Assembly (NCBI GenBank): GCA_963747765.1
Contig: CAVVGH010000007.1
Location: 124,001-188,000, forward strand
DNA from: VRUE01 sp963747765
Lineage (GTDB): Bacteria > Actinomycetota > Thermoleophilia > Solirubrobacterales > 70-9
DNA: 64,000 bases
Direction of reading: 5' to 3'
Shown: positions 1 through 9,437 of the stretch, one piece after another
Layout of the letters: the number at the start of each line of letters is the position of its first letter
How positions within the stretch are numbered: the first letter of the stretch is position 1
Position numbers and translations under genes: made by a program
The notes under the pieces: generated by a model
Database searches by the model: none
Seen by the model: only the letters and a program-made list of their open reading frames with translations
What the model was told of the DNA's origin: nothing

Positions 1-874
1 TGGGCGCGGGGGGCTCGACGGGCGCGGCATTCGCCTGGGTGGCTGACGGCGTGGGCGCCGGAGGCTGCGGAATGTGAGACATCGGCGGGTATACGCCGCG
101 CGGTGGCTGGCTCAGGCTCTGGATGGCCTGGCTGGGTTGGCTCTCGCTGTTCGCGGGCGGCGACGGAGCAGCCGCCGGAGCCGGGTGAGGAGTCGCCTCC
201 GGGGAGCCCCATTGCGGTTGTGCGGGGGGCGGAGCCGTTGCGGCCTGTGCTGGTAGCGCGCCCTGCTCGAGGGCCTCGAGGACACTGCGGGTGGAGGAGA
301 GCAGCTCCTGGCCGAAGCCGAGCAGCTCCTGCGTGTAGCGAAGTGCGCCGGCCGCCTGCTGGGCGGCGTCGGTGATCTCTGGCGGCACGCGCGGTGGTGC
401 CGAAGCCTGCGGTGCGACGCCTGCTGGCACGGACGCCTGTGGCGGCACACTCGGTGGCCCCTGACGGCTGCTCGCAACCTGCTGGCGGGCGTTGCGCATG
501 ATCTCGTCGGCCATCTGCTGGGCGGTGCCGAGGATGCTGTGCACGCGCTGCTCGGGATCCTCCGCTCCGGACGGTGCCTGGGTTGCCTGCGGCTGGGCCC
601 CGATCCGCGGTTCGGGGACGGGCGGCGTGGGCTGGGCCTGGGGGGCGGCCGACCCCTCATGCGAAGGACGCTGCTGCGGTGCGTATGGCGCCTCGGCGCC
701 TGAGTCCGTCTCACCGGCGACCGTGCCGGTGAGGTCTTCTTTGAGTTCACGCAGACGCCTGTTCAGCTCGGTCAGGCCCGCCTGCAGCACGTCGTCGCCA
801 AGCTCCGCCGGCGCTTGGCCGGAGTCGGAGTGGGGAGGCTTGCCCGAGGCACTGTGGGAATCGAAGTCTGGCAT
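1..874 (-). CDS. Partial Pro/Ala/Gln-rich protein with a DivIVA-like helical segment
   Basis: An open frame runs from an ATG at 874 off the left edge, so the C-terminus is missing (at least 291 codons). Residues about 29-50 form a short charged helix; residues about 107-132 (around ILGTAQQMADEIMRNARQQ) resemble the A-x-x-ADEI-x-x-AR helices of actinobacterial DivIVA/Wag31-like coiled-coil proteins. The rest is low complexity, rich in Pro, Ala and Gln. The composition and the absence of stops support coding. It is divergent from nothing recognisable and its role is unknown; a link to cell poles or division is only a guess from the helix pattern. Confidence 0.55.
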   Translation of the reverse strand, partial: MPDFDSHSASGKPPHSDSGQAPAELGDDVLQAGLTELNRRLRELKEDLTGTVAGETDSGAEAPYAPQQRPSHEGSAAPQAQPTPPVPEPRIGAQPQATQAPSGAEDPEQRVHSILGTAQQMADEIMRNARQQVASSRQGPPSVPPQASVPAGVAPQASAPPRVPPEITDAAQQAAGALRYTQELLGFGQELLSSTRSVLEALEQGALPAQAATAPPPAQPQWGSPEATPHPAPAAAPSPPANSESQPSQAIQSLSQPPRGVYPPMSHIPQPPAPTPSATQANAAPVEPPAP

Positions 875-1109
875 CGTCAGCTATCCGACCCTTGAGGTTG
901 TGCTGCCGCTAGGCACCGGCTGCGGGCCGACTCACAACCGGTGCCGACCAGCCTAGGTGGGCGACGAGCCGGCCGCAAGCTGCATGCGGTCCCGGCTTTC
1001 ACGGTGGAAGATGGACAGGGTGTCGAGCGAGTTCGGCGCGACAACGCGACACACGTCCGCTCGAAAGCGGACTGTATGTACGGACAATTGGCAGTCCCAG
1101 TAACCATTA

Positions 1110-1895
1110 CTAGGTAAACGTGAGTGTTTGTTGCGCGCGCTTTGGTCCACATGAGCTTGGTTGAGAGGCGATCGACCCCCGTACGGTGATCGTGTAGCTG
1201 CCCGGGACCAGCCTCTTCCTCAGCGGGACGTCGATCGTGACGGTGCCGAACAGCACCGATTTCCGGGTGGCGCCGAAGAGCCTTCCTTCGAAGCTGGACA
1301 CGAAGATGCGAAGCCGGCGGATGAGTGGGCCGCGGGAGCTCAGGTCGAATGAGAGGTAGTTGCCGTAGTCGGCGGCGATCCCTTCGGGCGGTTCGGGAAA
1401 GGTGACCGGCAAGCGGGTGATGCAACCGCGAAACCGCACCGTCCGGCTGCGGTTCTTGGGGCCGCACGACGGGTCAGCATTCGGTTCGCCTTCTGCGTAG
1501 ATGGTGTATTCGCCGGGCTGCAACCGGAAGCGCAGTCGCAGGCGGACCACTCCCGAGCCGCTGAGAGAGCGTCGCGTTCCACGGCCGAGCAGGTCGCCGC
1601 CGAACGTGTAAAGCGAAACGCGAAGGTGGCGGATGCGCGGCCCGCGGCTGGTCAGCTTCACCGGCAGCACCCGCTTGTAGTGCACGGTGAATCTGCTGGG
1701 CACGGTGACGATCACCGGCAGATGCGTGATGCATGCCGCGGAGGCGACGGCCGACGTCGACGCCGACGACCGAGGTGACGCGCCAGCCGGCACGGCCGTT
1801 GCCAGGCCGCTCGTTGCGATCGCGCCAACGAACAGGGCGGCCGCGCTGCTGCGAAGGCCGGCACGTCGTACGCGGCTGCAGCTCCGAGCTCTCAT
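1110..1895 (-). CDS. Secreted protein with two internal repeats
   Basis: 261 aa. Residues 1-40 look like a signal peptide (basic start, LFVGAIATSGLATAVPAGA core). The mature part is two repeats of about 100 residues (55-157 and 158-261), each opening with CIT-x-LPV, followed by SRGP-x-IR-x-LR, a G-x-LLG/RLFG turn and a PG-x-YTI strand. Each repeat holds two cysteines (C55/C144 and C158/C249) placed to form one disulfide. The start overlaps the stop of the upstream epimerase by four bases (ATGA), so it is probably co-translated with the polysaccharide genes. Repeated beta-domains and export suggest a cell-surface or polysaccharide-binding role, but no family was recognised. Confidence 0.75.
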   Translation of the reverse strand: MRARSCSRVRRAGLRSSAAALFVGAIATSGLATAVPAGASPRSSASTSAVASAACITHLPVIVTVPSRFTVHYKRVLPVKLTSRGPRIRHLRVSLYTFGGDLLGRGTRRSLSGSGVVRLRLRFRLQPGEYTIYAEGEPNADPSCGPKNRSRTVRFRGCITRLPVTFPEPPEGIAADYGNYLSFDLSSRGPLIRRLRIFVSSFEGRLFGATRKSVLFGTVTIDVPLRKRLVPGSYTITVRGSIASQPSSCGPKRAQQTLTFT

Positions 1896-3295
1896 CTCAG
1901 ATATTTCCCCAAGCTCCCATCCGGACGTTGGTAGCCACCGAGAAGATTGCCGCCCGAGCGGGCACGTCTCGCTCCATCCATGGTCAGCATTCGAGCCGGT
2001 GTCGGTCTGTCCATCCTGCGCTGCACCGCGGAGCCGCTGACCGCGGCACGCTCGAGCCTACGCGCTTCGGCGCTCGCCCGCGTCAGGGCGAGCTCGCCCG
2101 TGTCGAGCGCCGCCGGGGCTTCGAGCGGATCGCTCAGCACCTCGTCGGGGTGCGTATCGAGCAGGTCCTCGACGAGCCGGTCGACGATTCTCACCGCCGC
2201 ACAGCCGTCACCGTAGGGATTTGCCGCGGCCGCCATCCTCGCGTAAAGGCCGGGGTCGTCCAGCAGCTCTTCGATCGCGCCGCGCACGAACTCCGGATCG
2301 GTGCCGCAGAGTCGTGAGCACCCCGCCGCCACACCCTCCGGACGCTCGGTCGTGTCGCGCATGACGAGAACCGGGACATCGAGTGCCGGTGCCTCCTCCT
2401 GGACCCCGCCGCTGTCGGTGGCGACGATGTCTGCGCTGCGCAGCAGCTGTACGAACGTGACGTAGTCCGCCGGCTCGAGCAGGTGCACCCGGTCGTGCTC
2501 GGAGAGCTCGCCCTGCACGCTGGCTCGCACCCGCGGGTTGAGGTGCATCGGGAAGACGATCTCCACGTCGCGGCTGTCGGCGAGCTCGGCCAGCATCCTG
2601 CACAGGGCGCGTTGCTCGTCGCCCTGGGTCTCGCGACGGTGCATCGTCACCAGAATGCGTTTGCCGGCGCGCCGCTCCGGAATGCGAGCGCGCACCTCGG
2701 CGCCGGGGTCCCTCTGGGCGATGGCGAGCACGGCGTCGACCGCGGTGTTGCCGGTGACGACGATCGACTCCATCGGCACCCGCTCGCGCAGCAGGTTGGC
2801 GGCGGCATCCGCGGTGGGCGCGAAGTGCCAGCGCGCCAGGACGCCCACGAGTCGGCGGTTGACCTCCTCCGGAAAGGGGCTCAGCGGGTTGTCCGTTCGC
2901 AGCCCGGCCTCGACGTGAGCGACCGGGATCTGCTCGTGGAACGCTGCCAGTCCGGCGACGAACGCGGTGGTGGTGTCGCCCTGCACGATCATCGCGTCGG
3001 GCTTGTGCTCGGCTATCACCGGGGCGAGGGCGACAAGCGCCCGGCCCGCGAGCTCCGACAGGTTCTGGTCGGGCCGCATGAGCTGCAGGTCGACCGTCGG
3101 CACGATCCCCAGCAGGGGCAGCATCTGGTGGACGATCTCGCGGTGCTGGCCGGTCAGCACGGTGACGATGTTGAACCCCTCCTCGCCTTCGAGGCGCTCG
3201 ATCACCGGGGCGAGCTTGATTGCCTCGGGACGCGTGCCAAGGACGACCATCACCGTCCTGCGCGGCGTCGCGCCGTTCAGGCCATCGATCGTCAT
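1892..3295 (-). CDS. wecB: UDP-N-acetylglucosamine 2-epimerase (non-hydrolysing)
   Basis: 467 aa. Interconverts UDP-GlcNAc and UDP-ManNAc for cell-surface polysaccharide. The first 375 or so residues are a full WecB fold: GTRPEAIKLAP near residue 20, QGDTTTA, HVEAGLRT, PEEVNRR, TMHRRET and the ATDSGGVQEEAP signature. It overlaps the upstream glycosyltransferase by four bases and the downstream secreted protein by four bases, so the three genes form one tight operon. An extra C-terminal tail of about 80 residues, charged and low in hydrophobics, is not part of the usual family and ends in GGNLLGGYQRPDGSLGKYLR; its function is unknown. Confidence 0.93.
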   Translation of the reverse strand: MTIDGLNGATPRRTVMVVLGTRPEAIKLAPVIERLEGEEGFNIVTVLTGQHREIVHQMLPLLGIVPTVDLQLMRPDQNLSELAGRALVALAPVIAEHKPDAMIVQGDTTTAFVAGLAAFHEQIPVAHVEAGLRTDNPLSPFPEEVNRRLVGVLARWHFAPTADAAANLLRERVPMESIVVTGNTAVDAVLAIAQRDPGAEVRARIPERRAGKRILVTMHRRETQGDEQRALCRMLAELADSRDVEIVFPMHLNPRVRASVQGELSEHDRVHLLEPADYVTFVQLLRSADIVATDSGGVQEEAPALDVPVLVMRDTTERPEGVAAGCSRLCGTDPEFVRGAIEELLDDPGLYARMAAAANPYGDGCAAVRIVDRLVEDLLDTHPDEVLSDPLEAPAALDTGELALTRASAEARRLERAAVSGSAVQRRMDRPTPARMLTMDGARRARSGGNLLGGYQRPDGSLGKYLR

Positions 3296-5610
3296 GCCGC
3301 CACCGCCCGTCTCTCGGAGTCAATCTCGTCTGTGGAGAGCGGGTCGCGGGCGGTCTTGGCCCAGGCGTCCCGGCGCAGGACGATGCGCGCGAAGGCGCGG
3401 AATGTGCTCGGCAGGCCCCAGAAGTAGACGTAGAAGGTGAAGAGCAGGAACACGCCGGGAATCGACCACCACGGCAGACGGCGGCGCAGCGAGGCCTGAT
3501 AGTCGATCGCGGCGCGCTGATAGGCGAGGCCCAGCATGCCGAGCGGGCCGCAGGCGGCGCACAGCACGACGATGCGGTAGACGGTGTCGCTGCCGAACAG
3601 CTGCGCGACCGGGATGGGCCCGAGCGAGATCACCCCGAGGAAGCCGGCGACGCCAAGGGTGGCCTGCGTGGCGACGACCAGGATCGTGGTGGCGAGCAGC
3701 AGGTGCAGTGAGAGGTCCAGGCGGGTGCGGAAGCGGATGTTGGGCGAGCGCCACAGCGCCGGGAGGTGCGACCAGCAGCTGTAATGGCCCTGGACCCAGC
3801 GCGTGCGCTGGCGCAGCAGGGCGCGTGGGCGGGTGACCGCTTGCTGCGCGACGCAGGTCTCGACGCAAACGCGGTTCACCCAACCGGCGCGGACGAGCCG
3901 CAGGCCGATGTCCAGATCCTCGGTCAGGGCACGTGTCCACGGCTTCTCGCCCAGCGTTCGCAGCGCCGCGAGGCGGACGAACTGCCCGTTGCCGCCGAGC
4001 AGCGCACTGCCGAGCCGGTCGCGCCCGCCCTGGATGAGGACGGAGAAGCCGATGAACTCGATGTCCTGCATGCAGGCGAGGAAGCCGCGGCGTGCGTTGT
4101 ACATCCGCACCGGCACCTGCACGGCGGCCACCTTCGGATCCTCGAAGTAGGACGCAACCGTCTCCAGTGCGTCGCTGCGCAGCCAGCCGTCCGCGTCGAG
4201 TATGCAGAGGACCACGTCATCTGCGCCGGCGCCGGCGAGGCGCGGGTCGCCCGTGTCCACCATGCGGCAGACCTCGCGATAGGCGGCATTGAGGACCTCG
4301 CCCTTGCCCTGGCCGGCGACCTCCGGCGCGCGGTCGACGACGATCAGCCGGTCGTCCCCGGCGCCCGCCTTGCGCGCGATGTCGCCGGTGCCGTCGGTCG
4401 ACCCGTCGTTGACGACCATCATCAGGAAGCGCCCGCGCAGGCGCAGCATGCAGCGCACCGTCTCGCGGATCACCACCGCCTCGTTGTGGGCTGGCGTGAC
4501 CATCACATAGAGCGGGGCTCTGTCGGTCACCGCCGCGTGGCGAGTCGCACGGCGTGAGCGCCTTGCGCCGATCGTGTAGAGGGTCAGGAAGTAGAGGGTG
4601 ATGGCGATCGTGAGAGCGGTGAAGATGCTGTAGACAAGGGTTAGGGCCTGGTTCGGGGAGCAGGTGCCCGTGCAGGGGGGCTGGGGCGCCGGGACGATGA
4701 GATAGAGGGCCAGCAGCGCGATGGCGACCACCGAGAGCAGGCCGATCGCCCAGCAGCGCGCTGCGCTGTGGAAGGGCCGCTCGCGAAGCCAGAGGTGGCG
4801 GCGAGAGCGGGGCGGGTCGGCAACGGTGAGCGTCGCCTGGCGGTGCGGGACGCGGGCGTTGAGCGGCACGCGGGCGTCTGTGCGGGTCGGGGGGCGCGGC
4901 GGGGGCGCTTCCGTGGCCTGCGCCGGGGCCGGGTCCACGATCGCGCCGCCGCCGTTGGCGGCAAGCGCGCCGCCGCCGTTGCGGTGGATGGATGGCGACA
5001 GGGGGGCCCGTGCCCGGGTGGTGGTGGTAGTAGCAGTAGTAGGGGTAGCTTTGGGTGTTGGTTGCTCGGTGGCGGCCGGCTGCGGTGCCTCCGCCCGCGA
5101 CGAGGGCATCCGCGAGGCGCCCAGGGCAAGCATTGCGGCGCGCGTCGCAGCTCGGTGCGGCGGTGGCTCGCGATCTTCGACCGCCGCGGCGGGTCGCGGG
5201 GGAGCCGGCCGTGCAGCGTCGGGCCGTGCAGCTGCCACCGGCGCGGCGGGTCGCGGGGGAGCGGCCGGCCGTGCAGCCTCGGGCCGTGCGGAGTTGGGAA
5301 TCTTGCGAGAGGGGCGGGGCCGAGCTCGGTCGGCTGCTGCGGCGGGCGTGTCGGGGCGCCGCGTCGAGGCCGCCGGCTTTGCGTTTGCGCGGGGGGCGCG
5401 CCGCTTGATCCGTAGGTTGTCGTCCTGCGGGTCAAGCGGTACGGGCGGCGGGACGATCAGCGGGCTGAGCGAGGTGCTCTGCCGTGCACGCGACGGACGG
5501 AGACTCGCGCGCCGCCGCTCGGGCGCAGCGGGTTCTTCGGTGGGGTCTTTTGTAAGCGTGGCCATCGTGTGTCGGTGCCCGGTCCCCCGGGCTGCCTGCG
5601 AGGTGGCCAT
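3292..5610 (-). CDS. Membrane processive family 2 glycosyltransferase with long disordered N-terminus
   Basis: 772 aa. Residues 1-265 are Pro/Ala/Arg-rich and probably disordered. Two membrane segments follow (about 280-345). The GT2 domain shows VNDGSTDG (about 398), LDADG (about 472), TEDLD (about 563) and QRTRW (about 600), the D, D, TED and QxxRW set of processive synthases such as cellulose, hyaluronan and poly-GlcNAc synthases. C-terminal membrane segments follow. Linked by overlap to wecB, it likely polymerises or exports a HexNAc-containing polysaccharide. An alternative start lies at 5565; neither start has a convincing ribosome site. Confidence 0.88.
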   Translation of the reverse strand: MATSQAARGTGHRHTMATLTKDPTEEPAAPERRRASLRPSRARQSTSLSPLIVPPPVPLDPQDDNLRIKRRAPRANAKPAASTRRPDTPAAAADRARPRPSRKIPNSARPEAARPAAPPRPAAPVAAARPDAARPAPPRPAAAVEDREPPPHRAATRAAMLALGASRMPSSRAEAPQPAATEQPTPKATPTTATTTTTRARAPLSPSIHRNGGGALAANGGGAIVDPAPAQATEAPPPRPPTRTDARVPLNARVPHRQATLTVADPPRSRRHLWLRERPFHSAARCWAIGLLSVVAIALLALYLIVPAPQPPCTGTCSPNQALTLVYSIFTALTIAITLYFLTLYTIGARRSRRATRHAAVTDRAPLYVMVTPAHNEAVVIRETVRCMLRLRGRFLMMVVNDGSTDGTGDIARKAGAGDDRLIVVDRAPEVAGQGKGEVLNAAYREVCRMVDTGDPRLAGAGADDVVLCILDADGWLRSDALETVASYFEDPKVAAVQVPVRMYNARRGFLACMQDIEFIGFSVLIQGGRDRLGSALLGGNGQFVRLAALRTLGEKPWTRALTEDLDIGLRLVRAGWVNRVCVETCVAQQAVTRPRALLRQRTRWVQGHYSCWSHLPALWRSPNIRFRTRLDLSLHLLLATTILVVATQATLGVAGFLGVISLGPIPVAQLFGSDTVYRIVVLCAACGPLGMLGLAYQRAAIDYQASLRRRLPWWSIPGVFLLFTFYVYFWGLPSTFRAFARIVLRRDAWAKTARDPLSTDEIDSERRAVAA

Positions 5611-5949
5611 CCAAGCTAGGCGCCTCCAAAGCCGTTTTCCATGACAGCGTGGCTAGGGTTTTCGATGCGCGAAGGACAATGTGGCGGCTCGCCCTCACGC
5701 CGGCCTGCGCGGCCGGTCATATGGCCGTCCAGGCGCATGCTGGAAACCGTCGAGAGTCAGCCTGCAGCCCCGGCCGGCCAGCGGTTTTCCCTGCTGCTGC
5801 TACGCTTTTTTCCTCGCGGCGCACGCCGTTCCCAAAACGGCGAAAGGAGCAATTTCGACGACCTCCAGCACCAAGTTTGAGGGGGTCGGAGCTTGCACTC
5901 ATCGTGGCATCGCTCAACTTCAGCCCGTGCGAAGCGATACGAAAGTTGG
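5611..5949. other. Intergenic region between divergent genes
   Basis: This gap separates the leftward glycosyltransferase operon from the rightward PucR genes and must hold both promoters. No convincing -10/-35 pair, riboswitch or RNA gene was seen. A TTG at 5893 would extend the next gene upstream by 19 codons. Confidence 0.5.
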
Positions 5950-7290
5950 ATGAGCCAGCGCCCTGCCCATAAGTCGTCGACGCTGCAGGACGATGAGCGC
6001 GCCAAACCGCTGTCAGCGGAGGTGGTCGGCCAGGCGGTCGAACGCCTCGACGAGATGCTCGACGCCATCCTGCGGGAGCTCAGGGTGGCGATCCCCAGCT
6101 ATGTCGAGCTCGACGACCGTGCCATGCAGGTCGAGGAGCGAGCCAGAGTGACGGCCCTGACGCTGCTGAGCCTGCGCGCAATGCTCGACCACCCGTTCGA
6201 CGAAACGTTGATCGACGCCGTGCGCCGCACCGCAGGACGCCGCGCCGGTCGCGGCTTTCCGCTTGCCGCGATGCTGCGCTCAAACGACGTCAAGGTCAGG
6301 GTCATCTGGGATTTTGTCGCCGAGGAGCTGTTTCGGCTGGCCGATGCGAACTCGCCGGACACCTATCGCCTCGCGATCGAGCTCAGCACGAAGCTGCTCG
6401 ATGCCTCCGCCCAGCTGCGCCAGGAGGAGGCTTCCGCCTATCTGGAAACCGAGCGCGAACGTGCCACCACCGCCGAACAGGCGAGGCGCGAGTTCTTCGA
6501 CGAGCTGCTTGCCGGCGACGTGGAGGATGCCCTGACCCTCCAGGAGCAGGCGATAGAGCTCGGGTACCGGCTGGGCCAGGAGCATGCGGTCGCGGTCTTC
6601 GCACTCGACACCTCCGGCCGGGACGCGGCGCCGGGCGGCAGCGAGCCGAAGGTGATCCTGCGCCGTCTCAACGACGCGATCTCGTTTGCGATCGTGGGCA
6701 GCGGGATGCCGATGGTGCAGACACGGGCAACCTCGGTGATCGCGATCTTCGTCGCCTCCAGCGAGGATGGCGAGGAGCTCATTCACCCGGCGGTCGAGAA
6801 GGCGGCCGAGTCCGTCCAGCTTCCCGACGGGTACCACCTGATCGCCGGCCTGGGGCGCATCGAGCCGGGGCTGAACGGCATCGCGGCCAGCCACCGGCAG
6901 GCCCTGCGGGCGCTTGAGGCCGCCCGTGCCACCGGGGTGCACAGCGGCGTCGTCTCCTATTCCGACATGCTTCCCAACCTGCTGCTGCTTGGCGATCCCG
7001 CTCTTGCCAACGACAGCTGGCGGGCAACCGTCGAGCCGCTCTTCGAGCACGATGCCGCCAATGGCACGCAGCTGGTTGAGACCCTCTCGGCCTTCCTCGA
7101 GGAGCGCGGCGTGCTCGCGGCCACAGCCAAGCGACTGTACGTCCACCGCCACACGCTGACCCCACGCCTGGAGCAGATCGAGCGGCTGACCGGGCACTCG
7201 CTGCAGGATCGCAACCACCTGTTCATGCTCGAGCTGGGGTTGCGCGCAAGGAGATTTGCGCCCGACAATTCGACCAATGGTGTGGGCTAG
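5950..7290 (+). CDS. PucR-family transcriptional regulator (first of two paralogues)
   Basis: 446 aa from ATG 5950. The N-terminal half is helical. The middle holds a CdaR/GGDEF-like region (around LGYRLGQEHAVAVFALD). The C-terminal 70 residues are the PucR helix-turn-helix domain (TLSAFLEERGVLAATAKRLY, then VHRHTLTPRLEQIERLTG). Proteins of this type sense small molecules and activate catabolic genes; nothing in the sequence gives the ligand. The next gene is a clear paralogue with the same arrangement. A TTG at 5893 is an alternative start but extends into sequence without family character. Confidence 0.85.
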   Translation: MSQRPAHKSSTLQDDERAKPLSAEVVGQAVERLDEMLDAILRELRVAIPSYVELDDRAMQVEERARVTALTLLSLRAMLDHPFDETLIDAVRRTAGRRAGRGFPLAAMLRSNDVKVRVIWDFVAEELFRLADANSPDTYRLAIELSTKLLDASAQLRQEEASAYLETERERATTAEQARREFFDELLAGDVEDALTLQEQAIELGYRLGQEHAVAVFALDTSGRDAAPGGSEPKVILRRLNDAISFAIVGSGMPMVQTRATSVIAIFVASSEDGEELIHPAVEKAAESVQLPDGYHLIAGLGRIEPGLNGIAASHRQALRALEAARATGVHSGVVSYSDMLPNLLLLGDPALANDSWRATVEPLFEHDAANGTQLVETLSAFLEERGVLAATAKRLYVHRHTLTPRLEQIERLTGHSLQDRNHLFMLELGLRARRFAPDNSTNGVG

Positions 7291-7371
7291 CGATGGGCCC
7301 GAGGATCCGCAAGCCAACCGGAGCCCCCCCAATCGCCGTCTATCATCGATCAACGAACACGAAAAGACGAC

Positions 7372-8793
7372 ATGAGCGCTAGCCCCAAGAAACGATCGTC
7401 GGCCGATATGGCGGCGGTTGCGCTGCGCAATCACGTCGCCGCGGGGTCCCTGGCCCGTCTCGAGGAACTGGTGGAGGATCTGCTCGCTCAGGTGCGCCGC
7501 GAGGTTTCCGAGTACGCCGGCATGGACCGCCCGCGGGTCGACGCGGAGGTGCGGCCGCTGTTCCGGGCCATGGCGCTGATGCTGATCCGCGCTGCGGGGG
7601 GTCAGCAGCGGCCCGAGCCCTCGACGCTCACATTGCTTCGCGAGCGCGCCCAGCTGCTGGCGGCAGAGGGCTTCCCCCTGCACGCGCTGCTGCTCGCCTA
7701 CAGCGTCTGCACGCGAGTGGTCTGGCGATATCTGGTCGACGATCTCCAGAGGCGCGCACGCAACCCGGCCGTGACCGCGCGGGCGGCCAGCGAAATGACC
7801 CTGTCGGTGGTACGGCTGCGCGAGAAGCTGACCGGCGAAGTCGCCGACGCGTACACGGTGCGCGAGCGCACCCTGGCCGAGATCGGCGAGGGAGTGCACC
7901 AGGACGTGATCGAGCAGCTGCTCCACGCCGCGACCCCCAACCTCGACACGGTGGTCAGGCGGGTCGAGGAGATGGGCCACCAGCTGGGCGAGAGCCACGC
8001 GGTGGCGGTCTTCACCGTCGACGGCCTGGAGATGCTGGAACCCGGCCTGCGCGACAAGGCCGAGCGCATCCTGCACGAACTGCCCAATGCGATGCGCTCG
8101 CTCGTCGTGATCTCCGCCGAGCCGTTGGTGGAGGTCCGCCACCGGCGCCTTGCCGGAATGCTCGAGAGCAGCGTCGTGGCGATCCTTCCGTTCGAGGAAG
8201 AGATCTCCGAGGCACATCTGAAAGGGGCCATCGAGAGCGCGATCGGACCGCTTGACCTGCCGTCGGGCTGCCAGATGCTGATCGGTCTGGGCCGCGCCGA
8301 GGAGGGCGTCTCCGGGATTGCGATGAGCTACCAGCAGGCGCAGCGCGCGCTCGAGGCGGCCCACGCGACGCAGGCACACTCGGGCGTCGTCTCCTACACA
8401 GAAGCGCTCCCAACGTTGATCCTCCTTCGAGACCCAACGCTCGCCCAGGACAGCTGGCTGGCGACCGTGCAGCCGCTGCTCGCCCACGACACCGCCAACG
8501 GCACGCAGCTCGTCTCGACGCTGTCCGCATACCTGGAGGAGCGCGGCGTGCTCGCCGCGGCAGCGCGGCGGCTGTTCATCCACCGTCACACGCTCACCGC
8601 GCGCCTCGAGCAGGTCGAAGAGCTGACCGGCCGCTCACTGCGCGATCGCGACGACCTGTTGATGCTCGAGCTGGGCCTGCGCGCCCGCCTGTTCGCCGAC
8701 GAGACGGGTCGCCGCAGCCATCGCGAGGCGGTACCTGAGGCATCCCGCGACCGGCAGGCAGCTGTGCCCGAGCCCGCCGAGGGCGACGCGTAG
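7372..8793 (+). CDS. PucR-family transcriptional regulator (second paralogue)
   Basis: 473 aa, ATG at 7372. Same architecture as the gene just upstream, with closely similar C-termini (HSGVVSYTEALPTLILLRDP and EERGVLAAAARRLFIHRHTL). The PucR helix-turn-helix is at about residues 375-435; the last 35 residues form an additional charged tail absent from the first copy. The 81-bp gap and shared orientation suggest a tandem duplication, possibly one transcript. Target and ligand unknown. Confidence 0.85.
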   Translation: MSASPKKRSSADMAAVALRNHVAAGSLARLEELVEDLLAQVRREVSEYAGMDRPRVDAEVRPLFRAMALMLIRAAGGQQRPEPSTLTLLRERAQLLAAEGFPLHALLLAYSVCTRVVWRYLVDDLQRRARNPAVTARAASEMTLSVVRLREKLTGEVADAYTVRERTLAEIGEGVHQDVIEQLLHAATPNLDTVVRRVEEMGHQLGESHAVAVFTVDGLEMLEPGLRDKAERILHELPNAMRSLVVISAEPLVEVRHRRLAGMLESSVVAILPFEEEISEAHLKGAIESAIGPLDLPSGCQMLIGLGRAEEGVSGIAMSYQQAQRALEAAHATQAHSGVVSYTEALPTLILLRDPTLAQDSWLATVQPLLAHDTANGTQLVSTLSAYLEERGVLAAAARRLFIHRHTLTARLEQVEELTGRSLRDRDDLLMLELGLRARLFADETGRRSHREAVPEASRDRQAAVPEPAEGDA

Positions 8794-8834
8794 GACACGT
8801 CCGGCCGGCGGCGGAGCCAGCCATCCCTTCCGTG

Positions 8835-9233
8835 ATGAAGAAGAACCGGGCGACATCTTCCTCCGCAGAGGCGGGCCAGCGGCCTTCCGAGCGATTCCCG
8901 AGAGGGAGCGCGGGGGAGGAGGCGAGAAGGCGACTTCAGCCGATCATCGAAGCAGCCGAGCAGGCTGCCTCGGGCATCATCGACGACGCCGAGGCGGAGG
9001 CGAGGCAGTACCTGGCGGAATCGCGACGGCGCGCCGACCGCGCCGCGGAGCAGCGCGCCGGGGAGATGGCGGCACTGGCCGAGGAGCTGCTGCTGGCGAG
9101 CGCGCGGCTGCTCGCCACCCAGATGGCGATCCTGGGCAGCAGTCGCGAGGCGATCGCGAGCCGCCTCCGCGACGAGTTCGGCATCGAGGAGCCCGACCCG
9201 ATCCTCGATCCGATCATGCGAAGCGACGCCTGA
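8835..9233 (+). CDS. Small coiled-coil protein
   Basis: 132 aa. After a basic, disordered first 30 residues, residues 30-110 are a long Ala/Glu/Arg-rich amphipathic helix (for example IIEAAEQAASGIIDDAEAEA) like those of DivIVA-type or ATP-synthase-b-type proteins. A GTG directly before the chosen ATG is possible. It follows the second PucR gene by 41 bp. No enzymatic motif; a structural or scaffolding role is inferred only from the helix. Confidence 0.6.
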   Translation: MKKNRATSSSAEAGQRPSERFPRGSAGEEARRRLQPIIEAAEQAASGIIDDAEAEARQYLAESRRRADRAAEQRAGEMAALAEELLLASARLLATQMAILGSSREAIASRLRDEFGIEEPDPILDPIMRSDA

Positions 9234-9437
9234 GAGCTGGCCCGAAGCTCGCCGGCCTCCCCGAAACGTTCGACCGGAAACCGGCCATCCGCTCCGCTCC
9301 GACAGCACCCGAGCCCCCTTGCACCGACAGCGCCCCCTTCTCCGAGACAGAGGAAGGCACACATCTGGGACGCCGGGCGACTTATGGGCCGTATGCGGCG
9401 ATGCTGCGTATCCGCTTTGCCCAGGCCACCCCAGCCG

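Noticed and set aside
112..750. 212-codon Arg/Ser-rich frame near the left edge
   Set aside because: The competing frame from 874 leftwards stays open to the edge and has a sensible helix-containing protein; this one is Arg/Pro noise.
6280..8589. 769-codon open frame antisense to the two PucR genes
   Set aside because: Mirrors the codon periodicity of both PucR genes and has no recognisable motif.
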